A stretch of DNA of 64,000 bases, taken from NCBI RefSeq assembly GCF_004785935.1, contig NZ_SRRP01000001.1, forward strand, positions 248,001-312,000, written 5' to 3'. The position numbers and the translations under genes were made by a program. Shown in pieces: positions 55,930 through 64,000 of this stretch. Numbering within the stretch: the stretch's first letter is position 1; every line of letters begins with the position of its first letter. The notes under the pieces are model-generated. The model had not been told where the DNA came from. It was given only the letters and a program-made list of their open reading frames with translations, and searched no databases. The DNA is from Streptococcus rubneri. Lineage in GTDB: Bacteria; Bacillota; Bacilli; Lactobacillales; Streptococcaceae.

Positions 55930-58152
55930 ATGAGGGACCTCATTCTCTACCAGGAAACATACAAGCAGTTTCATCTGCGAAATGATTTTATTTCTTATAT
56001 CTTTATGATTTCCCATGATGGGAAGTTGCTCCATCTTTATTATGGACCGACCTTGCCAGAAGGGGATTATCGTCATTTGGTGGAAATGAAGCACCGCCCT
56101 ATGACCACTTACCGGCGAGAAGGGGATCTTCTGTATTCACTCGAACACCTGCAGCAAGAATTTCCAGAGTTTGGGGCGACAGATTTTCGCCATCCTGCCT
56201 TAGAACTGTCTTTGGAAAATGGTTCTCGGCTGACAGATTTTATCTATAAGGATCATGAAATTTCAAATGGAAAACCAAGATTAGAAGGTTTACCAGCAAC
56301 TTATGTTGAAAATGAGGATGAATGTCAGACCTTGCAAGTCAATCTGACCGATTCGGTGTCGGGTGTGGAGGTGAGTATTCAGTATAGTATTTTCCGAGAC
56401 TTCCCTGTGATAACGAGAAGTCATCTGATCAACAATCAAGGTTCAAGGCCTCTATCCATCGAAGGAGTAACTAGTCTTTCTTTAGACCTACCTGATCGAA
56501 ACTATGAGATGATACAGCTTTCTGGAGCGTGGGCTCGTGAAAGGCATATTCATTCCACATTGTTACGTCAAGGAATCCAATCGATTGAATCAACACGTGG
56601 AATCTCTAGTCATCTGCACAATCCTTTCATTGCCTTAAAACGGCCAGAAACCACTGAGACTCAAGGGGAGGTTATTGGACTCAGCCTGATTTACTCAGGG
56701 AATTTCCTCCTTCAAGCAGAAGTGGATACTTTCGATGTCACCCGACTTCAAGTGGGAATCAATCCCTTCCAATTTTGTTGGAAATTAGCGCCTGGTGCTA
56801 GCTTTACAAGTCCAGAAGCAGTTCTGGTATACAGTAGAAATGGTTTAAACGATATGAGTCAAACTTTCCATCGACTTTATCGTACCCGTCTAGCTAGGGG
56901 AGAATGGCGAGATAAGGAGCGGCCGATTCTACTAAATAATTGGGAAGCAACTTACTTTGATTTTGATCAGGAAAAACTGCTCAGGATTGCGCAAAATGCC
57001 AAAGAAGTTGGTGTCGAATTATTTGTGTTGGATGATGGCTGGTTTGGAAAACGAACCAATGATCGAGTTGGTCTTGGAGATTGGGTTGCCAATTGCGAGC
57101 GATTTCCAGATACAATCGGGGCTTTATCAGAGAAAATTCATGATATGGGTTTGAAATTCGGCCTTTGGTTTGAACCGGAAATGGTCAACAAAGATAGCGA
57201 TCTTTACCGTTCTCATCCAGACTGGATCCTAGAAGTAGCAGGTCATTCACCACGTCATGGACGAAATCAATTTGTCTTAGACTTTAGCCGTGAAGAAGTA
57301 GTAGATGCAATTTATGAGCAAATGGCGCGTGTGATTGAAGAGACGAAATTAGACTATATCAAGTGGGATATGAACCGTCCGCTTACAGATGTCTTTTCTA
57401 AATCCTTGGCTCCAGATCAGCAAGGAGAAGTGTTTCATCGTTATGTTCTAGGATTATACCACTTATATGATCGTTTAACGACAGCATTCCCTTCTGTTCT
57501 CTTTGAATCTTGCGCTTCGGGAGGCGGTAGATTTGATCCAGGTTTGCTTTATTATGCACCCCAAACTTGGACCAGTGACGATACAGATGCAGTTGAACGG
57601 CTTAAGATCCAATACGGAACCAGTCTAGTCTATCCACTCTCGACGATGGGAGCACATGTGTCCATTGTCCCTAACCATCAAACCAATCGGATCACACCAC
57701 TTGCGACAAGGGGAAATGTCGCTTATTTTGGGGTCTTTGGTTACGAGTTGGATCTAGCAGACTTGACGCAGGCTGAGAAGGAAATAGTAAAAGAGCAAAT
57801 TGCCTTTTACAAAAAAGAGCGATCCCTGATTCATCAAGGAAATTTTTACCGTTTGCGCTCTCCTTTTGACTCAAATCAAGTCGTATGGTCGGTTGTCAGT
57901 CAAAATCGTTCCCGAGTGATTCTGGCTCAGTATAAGCTATTGAACGAAGTGAACCGTGCTTATGATCGTGTGTATCTGCAAGGACTGAATGCAGATGCTC
58001 TCTATGAAGTGGACGGGAAACAGTTTAAAGGTGCAGAACTGATGTTAGCAGGTTTTAGTCTTTCAGACGCTTCCTGTGGACAGCCTTTAAATCAAGAAAA
58101 ACTGAGTTGTGATTTTGACTCTCACATTTGGGTGTTTGAGGAAGTAACATAA
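55930..58152 (+). CDS. Second alpha-galactosidase, GH36
   Basis: 740 residues, a diverged paralogue of the Aga at 48802. Conserved core: [28 protein letters not shown], nucleophile Asp480 in [10 protein letters not shown], acid/base Asp550 in TSDDTDA. No signal peptide, so cytosolic. AAAGGAT precedes the ATG at 55930; an ATG 12 codons upstream has no ribosome site. A 280-base gap after gtfA and codons less biased than aga suggest separate origin. Natural substrate may differ from that of Aga, for example longer or branched galactosides (inference). Confidence 0.88.
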   Translation: MRDLILYQETYKQFHLRNDFISYIFMISHDGKLLHLYYGPTLPEGDYRHLVEMKHRPMTTYRREGDLLYSLEHLQQEFPEFGATDFRHPALELSLENGSRLTDFIYKDHEISNGKPRLEGLPATYVENEDECQTLQVNLTDSVSGVEVSIQYSIFRDFPVITRSHLINNQGSRPLSIEGVTSLSLDLPDRNYEMIQLSGAWARERHIHSTLLRQGIQSIESTRGISSHLHNPFIALKRPETTETQGEVIGLSLIYSGNFLLQAEVDTFDVTRLQVGINPFQFCWKLAPGASFTSPEAVLVYSRNGLNDMSQTFHRLYRTRLARGEWRDKERPILLNNWEATYFDFDQEKLLRIAQNAKEVGVELFVLDDGWFGKRTNDRVGLGDWVANCERFPDTIGALSEKIHDMGLKFGLWFEPEMVNKDSDLYRSHPDWILEVAGHSPRHGRNQFVLDFSREEVVDAIYEQMARVIEETKLDYIKWDMNRPLTDVFSKSLAPDQQGEVFHRYVLGLYHLYDRLTTAFPSVLFESCASGGGRFDPGLLYYAPQTWTSDDTDAVERLKIQYGTSLVYPLSTMGAHVSIVPNHQTNRITPLATRGNVAYFGVFGYELDLADLTQAEKEIVKEQIAFYKKERSLIHQGNFYRLRSPFDSNQVVWSVVSQNRSRVILAQYKLLNEVNRAYDRVYLQGLNADALYEVDGKQFKGAELMLAGFSLSDASCGQPLNQEKLSCDFDSHIWVFEEVT

Positions 58153-58202
58153 TAAGAGAGGCGAGTATCTAATTTTAGATAGTCGCTTTTAATGATTTAT
58201 AA

Positions 58203-58240
58203 TTGAAATCGTTTACATAACTATAAAATTATGGTACAAT
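58203..58240 (+). promoter_or_regulatory. Promoter of the GH3 gene with a cre site on the -35
   Basis: TTGAAATCGTTTACAT (58203-58218) matches the CcpA consensus at every fixed base. The -35 TTTACA (58212-58217) lies inside it, followed by a 17-base spacer and TACAAT (58235-58240) with TGG before it. Binding would block the polymerase directly. Confidence 0.75.
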
Positions 58241-58265
58241 ATCCATGAAGAAAGGAGGTCGCTTT

Positions 58266-60677
58266 ATGAAAAAAATCATTTATCCATCTGCGGCCCTATT
58301 AACGGCTTTTGCTCTATTATCGGTTCAAACAGCAAAGGCAGACACAGCTCAAGCACCGGATCAAGGCAATGAACCGGCAGCAACAGTAGAGGAGGTTGTG
58401 GCTTCTCCAGCTCCAGAAACCTCCACAGAAAATCAGGGAGGGGTGTCAGATACGTCAACTGTGACTGATCGTGAAGCAGTCACAGTAGCTTCCCCAACGG
58501 AAACAACAACGGAGACGGCATCTCCTCAAGTGGAAAAACTGCTTGAAGACATGCCTCTCAAGCAAAAGGTAACGCAAATGATCATGCCGGACTTCCGTAA
58601 GTGGCAGGAGGCAGGTCAGGAGTCGCCACAAGATCTCACTAAGGTCAATGCTGAAGTGGCAGAGGCTATTGATAAGTATGACTTTGGAGGTGTCATTCTT
58701 TTCGCTGAGAATGTGAAAGAAACCAAGCAGACCCTAGCTCTGACCCAAGATATGCAAAAGGCAGCTATTGAAAACAAGGCCAATAACGGGAAGATTCCGC
58801 TATTGTTAGCGATTGACCAAGAAGGAGGCATCGTCTATCGATTGGGTAGCGGTACAGCTCTCCCCGGAAATATGGCCATTGGAGCGACCAATGATCCCAA
58901 GTTAGCGACAGAAGCTGGAAAAATTATTGGTCGAGAGCTTTCTGCACTAGGTTTGAATGTGGACTTCGCTCCGGTGCTAGATACCAATAACAATCCTCAA
59001 AACCCTGTCATTGGGCTTCGTTCCTTCTCCTCTGATCCAAACCGGGTTGCTTACTTAGGTATTCCGATGATGAAAGGGATTCAAGACTACAATGTCGCTG
59101 TAGCTGCTAAGCATTTCCCAGGCCACGGGGATACAGCAGTCGATTCCCATACAGGTCTCCCATTGGTGGATAAATCTCTTGCCGAACTTGAAAAATTGGA
59201 ACTCCTTCCATTCAAAAAAGCCATGGATGCTGGCGTAGACCTCTTGATGACGGCTCATATCCAATACCCACAGATTGAAAAAGATCAGGTTGTGTCAAAA
59301 AAAACTGGTGAGAAAATTTATGTTCCAGCGACACTCTCTGATGATATTTTAACGGGCTTGGTACGGAAGAAATACGGCTATAAGGGTGTGATTGTTTCTG
59401 ATGCCATGGGAATGGATGCTATCGCTAAGAACTTCGGTGAAGTCGAGGCTGTAAAAATGGCCATCAAGGCAGGAGTTGATTTGGTCTTGATGCCAACGTC
59501 CCTTCGCAGTAAAACTGATTTAAGCAAGATTGATACCATTGTCGATGAAGTGGTGCGTGCGGTGCAAACGGGTGACATCTCAGAAGAACGTTTAAATGAG
59601 TCAGTTCGTCGGATTCTCACCCTCAAAGAAAAACGTGGGGTCCTGAATTTTGATCCGAGTGCTCGGACGGCTGAAAAAGCAGAAGAAGCAGTCGGCTCTA
59701 CCCTCAATCGTGACTTGGAACGCAAGATTGCAGCAGCAGCGGTGACGGTTGTAAAAAATGAAGACCATACCTTGCCATTTAAGGTTCAAAAAGGAGATCA
59801 TGTCCTCCTCTTAGGAGCGTTTGAAAATGAAGTCCCTGGACTAAATTTGGGCATGCGTCGCTTAATCGCGGATGGAGTGCTTCCAAAAGATACCTCTTTT
59901 GTGGCGAAGAACTTCACCAAAGAATCCACCCTTGATAGTCTAAAAGAAGACCTCGAAAAAGCCACTCACATCGTAGTGATTTCAGAGATCGGTTATGAAG
60001 GGCAGCTGGATAAAGATTTCTGGCGAACCAAGATTCCAACTGAAATCGTCCATTATGCCAACACCAACCATAAGAAGGCAGCTGTCCTTTCCATCTCTAA
60101 ACCTTATGATGTAGCCAACTATCCAGCAGCCAAAGCCATTCTAGCAGTCTATGGAAATAAGGGAATGGATCCGACAGAATCCCTCAAACCAGACAATGCC
60201 TTCGGTCCTAATATTCCTGCAGGAGTGGAAGTCATCTTCAATGGTAAGGAACACCTAGGTACCTTGCCGGTGGATATTCCAAAAATTGTAGATGGAAAAA
60301 TGTCGAAAACAGAGTATGCTTACCGTATTGGTCATGGTCTCTTCTATCCAGCACCTGCTCCATTACCAACACCAGAAGCCCAAGACCCAACTTCACCAGT
60401 TCTAGATCCAACCCATCAGACAAAACCAGTAGTGGTTGGAAACACAGAGACACAGGTCCTTCTTAGCAAGCAAGAAAACACAAGCTCTCTTGATGGTCCA
60501 CAAGTTCGTCCGGTCTCTGTGTCATATGATACTGCTCAGGCTCCTGCAAGTGTATCCGCTAGTCCTGCTTCATCGGAATTGCCAAAGACCGGTCAAACCG
60601 AGAACCTCCTAGCCCTTATGGGTGTCAGCCTCTTAACCTTCCTTGTATCTTTTGTCTATCCAAGAAAGAAAAACTAA
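58266..60677 (+). CDS. LPXTG-anchored GH3 beta-N-acetylhexosaminidase (NagZ type)
   Basis: Surface enzyme of 803 residues. Signal peptide 1-26 (MKKIIYPSAALLTAFALLSV, cleavage near AKA), a Thr/Glu-rich stretch to about 95, then a GH3 domain. KHFPGHGDT (282-290) followed by DSHTGLP carries the His/Asp pair of N-acetylglucosaminidases; the nucleophile is Asp379 in VSDAMGM. A second domain (about 470-690), a Pro-rich segment and the sorting signal LPKTG at 772-776, with hydrophobic stretch and PRKKN, follow. AAAGGAGGT precedes the ATG at 58266. Likely substrate: GlcNAc-ended host glycans. Confidence 0.88.
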   Translation: MKKIIYPSAALLTAFALLSVQTAKADTAQAPDQGNEPAATVEEVVASPAPETSTENQGGVSDTSTVTDREAVTVASPTETTTETASPQVEKLLEDMPLKQKVTQMIMPDFRKWQEAGQESPQDLTKVNAEVAEAIDKYDFGGVILFAENVKETKQTLALTQDMQKAAIENKANNGKIPLLLAIDQEGGIVYRLGSGTALPGNMAIGATNDPKLATEAGKIIGRELSALGLNVDFAPVLDTNNNPQNPVIGLRSFSSDPNRVAYLGIPMMKGIQDYNVAVAAKHFPGHGDTAVDSHTGLPLVDKSLAELEKLELLPFKKAMDAGVDLLMTAHIQYPQIEKDQVVSKKTGEKIYVPATLSDDILTGLVRKKYGYKGVIVSDAMGMDAIAKNFGEVEAVKMAIKAGVDLVLMPTSLRSKTDLSKIDTIVDEVVRAVQTGDISEERLNESVRRILTLKEKRGVLNFDPSARTAEKAEEAVGSTLNRDLERKIAAAAVTVVKNEDHTLPFKVQKGDHVLLLGAFENEVPGLNLGMRRLIADGVLPKDTSFVAKNFTKESTLDSLKEDLEKATHIVVISEIGYEGQLDKDFWRTKIPTEIVHYANTNHKKAAVLSISKPYDVANYPAAKAILAVYGNKGMDPTESLKPDNAFGPNIPAGVEVIFNGKEHLGTLPVDIPKIVDGKMSKTEYAYRIGHGLFYPAPAPLPTPEAQDPTSPVLDPTHQTKPVVVGNTETQVLLSKQENTSSLDGPQVRPVSVSYDTAQAPASVSASPASSELPKTGQTENLLALMGVSLLTFLVSFVYPRKKN

Positions 60678-60686
60678 GGAATGAAG

Positions 60687-60722
60687 AATCTCAATTGGGT
60701 CACTCCCAATTGAGATTTTTTG
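60687..60722 (+). terminator. Terminator of the GH3 gene
   Basis: Thirteen-base stem AATCTCAATTGGG / CCCAATTGAGATT, five-base loop, T run. Confidence 0.92.
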
Positions 60723-60736
60723 GTAAAATTTTACTA
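60721..60736. promoter_or_regulatory. Candidate GalR operator 1 upstream of galK
   Basis: TGGTAAAATTTTACTA, a 16-base palindrome with one mismatched pair. The half-site TTTTACTA recurs 100 bases on, at 60830-60837, and at the galR promoter. Confidence 0.5.
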
Positions 60737-60821
60737 AAATTAACTCAAAATAGAATGGTATAAGATCTTGATACAGGGCAGGAAAGCTTTATTGTGGGCT
60801 TTTTAAAGACAATTTAAAAAT

Positions 60822-60837
60822 AAATAAAATTTTACTA
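60822..60837. promoter_or_regulatory. Candidate GalR operator 2 upstream of galK
   Basis: AAATAAAATTTTACTA; the right half is identical to operator 1, the left half degenerate. It ends eight bases before the galK -35. Confidence 0.45.
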
Positions 60838-60844
60838 AAAATAC

Positions 60845-60895
60845 TTGAAATTATCCTTTTAATCGTTTATAATACAAGTATAAAAACGTTTACAA
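60845..60895 (+). promoter_or_regulatory. galK promoter with a cre-like site at the transcription start
   Basis: TTGAAA (60845-60850), 17-base spacer, TATAAT (60868-60873). Downstream, 60880-60895 on the minus strand reads TTGTAAACGTTTTTAT, matching the CcpA consensus except one fixed C; its position over the start would allow road-block repression. Confidence 0.7.
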
Positions 60896-60913
60896 AACTA
60901 AAAGGAGTTTCTC

Positions 60914-62092
60914 ATGACTACATCAATCACGTCTCAAGATCTACAAGAAAAGTTTCAGGCTGTCTTTGGCGAGAAGGCTGATCATACCTTCTTTTCACCA
61001 GGACGGATTAATTTGATCGGTGAACACACAGACTACAACGGAGGGCATGTCTTCCCAGCAGCCATTACGCTTGGTACCTACGGGGCAGCAAGAAAGCGTG
61101 AGGATAAGGTCTTGCGTTTCTTCTCAGGAAATTTTGAAGACAAGGGAATCATTGAAGTCCCACTGGATCATCTTCGTTTTGAAAAAGAGCACAACTGGAC
61201 CAACTATCCAAAAGGTGTGCTTCATTTCTTGCAAGAAGCGGGACACGTCATTGATAGCGGCATGGACATCTATGTCTACGGCAATATTCCTAATGGATCA
61301 GGCCTCTCCTCTTCAGCTTCCTTAGAGCTCTTGATTGGCGTCATCGCTGAGAAACTATTTGATCTTCAGTTAGACCGCTTAGATCTGGTTAAGATCGGGA
61401 AACAAACCGAAAATCACTTCATCGGGGTTAATTCTGGTATCATGGACCAATTTGCCATCGGTATGGGGGCTGATCAACGGGCTATTTATCTCGATACCAA
61501 CACCCTAGAATATGATTTGGTACCGCTCGACCTTAAAGACAATGTCGTGGTCATCATGAATACCAACAAACGCCGGGAATTAGCGGATTCCAAATACAAT
61601 GAACGCCGTGCAGAATGTGAAACCGCCGTCTCTGAACTCCAAGAAAAACTAGACATCCAAACCTTAGGGGAATTGGATCTCTGGGCTTTTGATGCTTACA
61701 GCTACTTGATCAAGGATGAAAATCGCATCAAACGGGCTCGTCATGCTGTACTTGAGAACCAGCGGACCCTCCAAGCACGCAAGGCGCTTGAAGCAGGTGA
61801 TTTGGAAGGCTTTGGCCGTCTCATGAATGCTTCCCACGTATCTTTGGAGCATGACTACCAAGTGACTGGTCTAGAATTGGATACCTTAGTGCATACAGCT
61901 TGGGAACAAGAAGGAGTGCTTGGTGCTCGTATGACCGGAGCAGGCTTTGGTGGTTGCGCCATCGCCCTTGTCAACAAAGATAAGGTTGAGGCTTTTGAGG
62001 AAGCTGTCGGCAAACGCTATGAGGAAATCGTTGGCTATGCGCCAAGTTTCTACATTGCAGAGGTTGCTGCGGGGACACGGGTGCTTGATTAA
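60914..62092 (+). CDS. galK: Galactokinase
   Basis: First Leloir step: galactose plus ATP to galactose 1-phosphate. GHMP kinase of 392 residues, cytosolic. [15 protein letters not shown] at about 28-42 binds galactose, [12 protein letters not shown] binds ATP, and [13 protein letters not shown] near the C-terminus is the third motif; the catalytic Asp lies in [20 protein letters not shown] precedes the ATG. Operon with galT, 12 bases downstream. Confidence 0.97.
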   Translation: MTTSITSQDLQEKFQAVFGEKADHTFFSPGRINLIGEHTDYNGGHVFPAAITLGTYGAARKREDKVLRFFSGNFEDKGIIEVPLDHLRFEKEHNWTNYPKGVLHFLQEAGHVIDSGMDIYVYGNIPNGSGLSSSASLELLIGVIAEKLFDLQLDRLDLVKIGKQTENHFIGVNSGIMDQFAIGMGADQRAIYLDTNTLEYDLVPLDLKDNVVVIMNTNKRRELADSKYNERRAECETAVSELQEKLDIQTLGELDLWAFDAYSYLIKDENRIKRARHAVLENQRTLQARKALEAGDLEGFGRLMNASHVSLEHDYQVTGLELDTLVHTAWEQEGVLGARMTGAGFGGCAIALVNKDKVEAFEEAVGKRYEEIVGYAPSFYIAEVAAGTRVLD

Positions 62093-62104
62093 AAAGGAGA
62101 TAGG

Positions 62105-63577
62105 ATGACAGAACTGGTATTAGATGCATTTGTCACAGCCGTCATTGCGGCAAGTGACTATGAAGAGATGGATCGGATTTATCTAAAAAACCGCGTTATG
62201 AGTCGCATTGGAGAAGAAGGGCTAGACGCCCCAGCTCATCAGGCTGACTTGATCGCACTCAAAGATCAGCTGGTGGAAATCGCTGTTGCGAATAGTAAGA
62301 TCCAAGATAGCATGGCCGCAAAGGACAGCTTGGGAGCAGAGTTGATGGATTGGATCACCCCCAGTCCTAGTCAGGTCAACCGCTATTTCTGGGAGACTTA
62401 CGGTCAGTCCAAGGAAGACGCGATTGCTGATTTCTATGCCCTCTCTAAGTGCAATGATTACATCAAGGTCAAGGCGATTGCGCAAAATATCGCTTTTGAG
62501 GCAGAAACTCCCTATGGCTCCCTTGAGATCACCATCAATCTGTCAAAACCTGAAAAAGATCCTAAAGACATCGCAGCGGCCAAGCTGGCTAAAGCTAGTC
62601 ATTATCCAGCCTGCCAACTGTGCTTTGAAAATGAAGGCTATCAAGGTCGCCTAGACCATCCTGCCCGTGCCAATCATCGGATCATCCGCTTTGACATGAA
62701 CGGTCATGACTGGGGCTTTCAATATTCCCCTTATGCCTACTTCAATGAACACTGCATTTTTCTCGATAGCCAGCATGTTCCTATGGCCATTAGCCGCAAG
62801 ACCTTTGAGCGACTCTTGACCATTGTAGAGACTTTTCCAGGCTATTTTGCAGGCTCCAATGCAGATCTACCTATTGTAGGAGGATCCATCCTGACTCATG
62901 ACCATTATCAAGGCGGACGTTACACCTTCCCTATGGAGCTGGCAGAGCTTGACCAAACCTTTACCATTCCTAGCTTCGAAGAGGTTCAAGTGGGCATCGT
63001 TCGTTGGCCAATGTCTGTCTTGCGTCTGCAGTCAGATAATAAGGAAGAGCTGATTAACTTGGCAGATCATATTTTAGCAAGCTGGCGAGGTTACTCGGAT
63101 CCAGCTGTGCAAGTCTTAGCCACATCTGACGGTCAACCCCATCATACCATTACTCCCATTGCACGAATCCGCGATGGGCATTATGAACTGGACTTGGTGC
63201 TCCGTGACAACCAAACCTCACCAGAGCATCCAGATGGCATTTACCACCCACATGCGGATGTCCAACACATCAAAAAAGAAAATATCGGCCTGATCGAGGT
63301 CATGGGTCTAGCCATTTTGCCTCCTCGTCTCAAAGAAGAGCTCAAGCAGGTTCAAGACTATCTACTTGGACGTGAAAACACTGTAGCGACCTACCACCAA
63401 GAATGGGCAGATGACTTGAAAGCTACTCACCCATCCATCATAGACGAAGCAGAGGCAGAAGCCATTGTTCGTGAATCAGTTGGTCAAATCTTTGCGCGCG
63501 TGCTCGAAGATGCCGGTGTCTACAAGCGAACAGCAGAAGGCCAAGCAGCCTTTGGACGCTTTGTCGCGACACTTTAA
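62105..63577 (+). CDS. galT: UDP-glucose--hexose-1-phosphate uridylyltransferase, Firmicute type
   Basis: Second Leloir step: exchanges galactose 1-phosphate for glucose 1-phosphate on UDP. 490 residues, the longer form of Firmicutes (GalT class II). [29 protein letters not shown] and [22 protein letters not shown] are family blocks, the last with the histidines near the active site. AAAAGGAGATAGG precedes the ATG. Follows galK closely. Confidence 0.96.
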   Translation: MTELVLDAFVTAVIAASDYEEMDRIYLKNRVMSRIGEEGLDAPAHQADLIALKDQLVEIAVANSKIQDSMAAKDSLGAELMDWITPSPSQVNRYFWETYGQSKEDAIADFYALSKCNDYIKVKAIAQNIAFEAETPYGSLEITINLSKPEKDPKDIAAAKLAKASHYPACQLCFENEGYQGRLDHPARANHRIIRFDMNGHDWGFQYSPYAYFNEHCIFLDSQHVPMAISRKTFERLLTIVETFPGYFAGSNADLPIVGGSILTHDHYQGGRYTFPMELAELDQTFTIPSFEEVQVGIVRWPMSVLRLQSDNKEELINLADHILASWRGYSDPAVQVLATSDGQPHHTITPIARIRDGHYELDLVLRDNQTSPEHPDGIYHPHADVQHIKKENIGLIEVMGLAILPPRLKEELKQVQDYLLGRENTVATYHQEWADDLKATHPSIIDEAEAEAIVRESVGQIFARVLEDAGVYKRTAEGQAAFGRFVATL

Positions 63578-63599
63578 GTGTGGAGAAGAGGCAGAAATT

Positions 63600-63608
63600 T
63601 GGTACAAT
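63600..63608 (+). promoter_or_regulatory. Extended -10 promoter of galE
   Basis: TGGTACAAT, 33 bases before the galE start, so galE may also be made independently of galKT. Confidence 0.6.
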
Positions 63609-63641
63609 AAGAGAGAAGACAAAGAAGCGAAAGGAAAACAA

Positions 63642-64000
63642 ATGGCAATACTCGTACTCGGAGGAGCTGGCTATATCGGTTCCCACATGGTAGACCGTTT
63701 GGTCAATGAAGGACAGGAAAAAGTCGTCGTGGTCGATAGTCTGGTCACAGGACACCGTGCAGCGGTGCATCCAGATGCCGTCTTTTACCAAGGAGACCTA
63801 GCGGACCAAGACTTCATGCGCACGGTTTTTAAGGAACATGCAGATATCGATGCAGTCATCCACTTTGCGGCCTACTCACTAGTCGCAGAATCTATGGCAG
63901 ATCCATTGAAGTATTTTGATAACAATACAGCTGGCATGGTCAAACTCTTGGAAGTCATGCATGAATGTGGGGTGCACTACATCGTCTTTTCTTCAACTGC
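63642..64000 (+). CDS. galE: UDP-glucose 4-epimerase, 5' part
   Basis: 119 residues are visible before the window ends. NAD-binding motif [14 protein letters not shown] at 7-20, the [11 protein letters not shown] block and [23 protein letters not shown] are typical of GalE; the visible end SST is the start of the catalytic Ser region. Interconverts UDP-glucose and UDP-galactose. AAAGGAAAA precedes the ATG. Third Leloir gene after galK and galT. Confidence 0.95.
   Translation, partial: MAILVLGGAGYIGSHMVDRLVNEGQEKVVVVDSLVTGHRAAVHPDAVFYQGDLADQDFMRTVFKEHADIDAVIHFAAYSLVAESMADPLKYFDNNTAGMVKLLEVMHECGVHYIVFSST

Noticed and set aside
60802-60818. TTTAAA-N5-TTTAAA resembling a CiaR box
   Set aside because: The conserved G of each TTTAAG half-site is missing and the region is very AT-rich; no promoter is placed to use it.

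Overview
The window is chromosomal DNA of a viridans-group Streptococcus (Firmicutes, moderately low GC). Evidence: a tmRNA encoding tag AKNNTSYALAA, the pepN-ciaR-ciaH neighbourhood, a pstSCAB1B2-phoU operon, Spx, a pgdA-type deacetylase, mntE, a raffinose/msm operon with sucrose phosphorylase and no ATPase of its own, an LPXTG-anchored hydrolase, and many extended -10 (TGnTATAAT) promoters. Gene content and protein similarity point to the mitis/sanguinis/parasanguinis cluster; species is not decidable here.

Layout. 1-2.5 kb: 3' end of an Fe-S assembly factor, a two-gene ABC transporter, tmRNA and tRNA-Ser. 2.6-10 kb: amino-acid permease, dnaE, pfkA-pyk. 10.08-11.49 kb: a complete ISL3-family element with inverted ends and an 8-bp target duplication, inserted at the foot of the pyk terminator. 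11.6-24.7 kb: signal-peptidase-like protein without catalytic residues, mntE, pcrA, a DUF2130 coiled-coil protein, alpha/beta hydrolase, RclA-like flavoprotein, truB-ribF, spx-UPF0223-suhB-rsmF. 24.8-29.8 kb: phosphate uptake operon. 29.9-36 kb: pepN, bioY, a Gly/Gln/Asn-rich membrane-anchored protein behind a likely CiaR site, and ciaRH. 36-44.7 kb: glyoxalase, pgdA, helicase, oxidoreductase, udk, DUF1275 protein, fRMsr-dnaX-small membrane protein. 44.7-45.7 kb: AT-rich stretch with a composite repeat and an orphan small membrane protein. 45.8-64 kb: birA-galR, msmR/rafR, aga-msmEFG-gtfA, a second GH36 alpha-galactosidase, a surface GH3 hexosaminidase, and galK-galT-galE.

The last 18 kb works as one carbohydrate unit. 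Alpha-galactosides enter through MsmEFG; the two GH36 enzymes release galactose; GtfA phosphorolyses the remaining sucrose; GalK, GalT and GalE feed galactose into glycolysis. Two LacI-type/AraC-type regulators and several cre-like sites sit at the promoters.

The most unusual material is non-coding: a ~180-bp dispersed element in three near-identical copies, with terminal inverted repeats and a foldable core, plus a strongly diverged fourth copy whose sequence differs but whose hairpins are kept by paired changes. Two copies lie inside a larger element with different terminal repeats.
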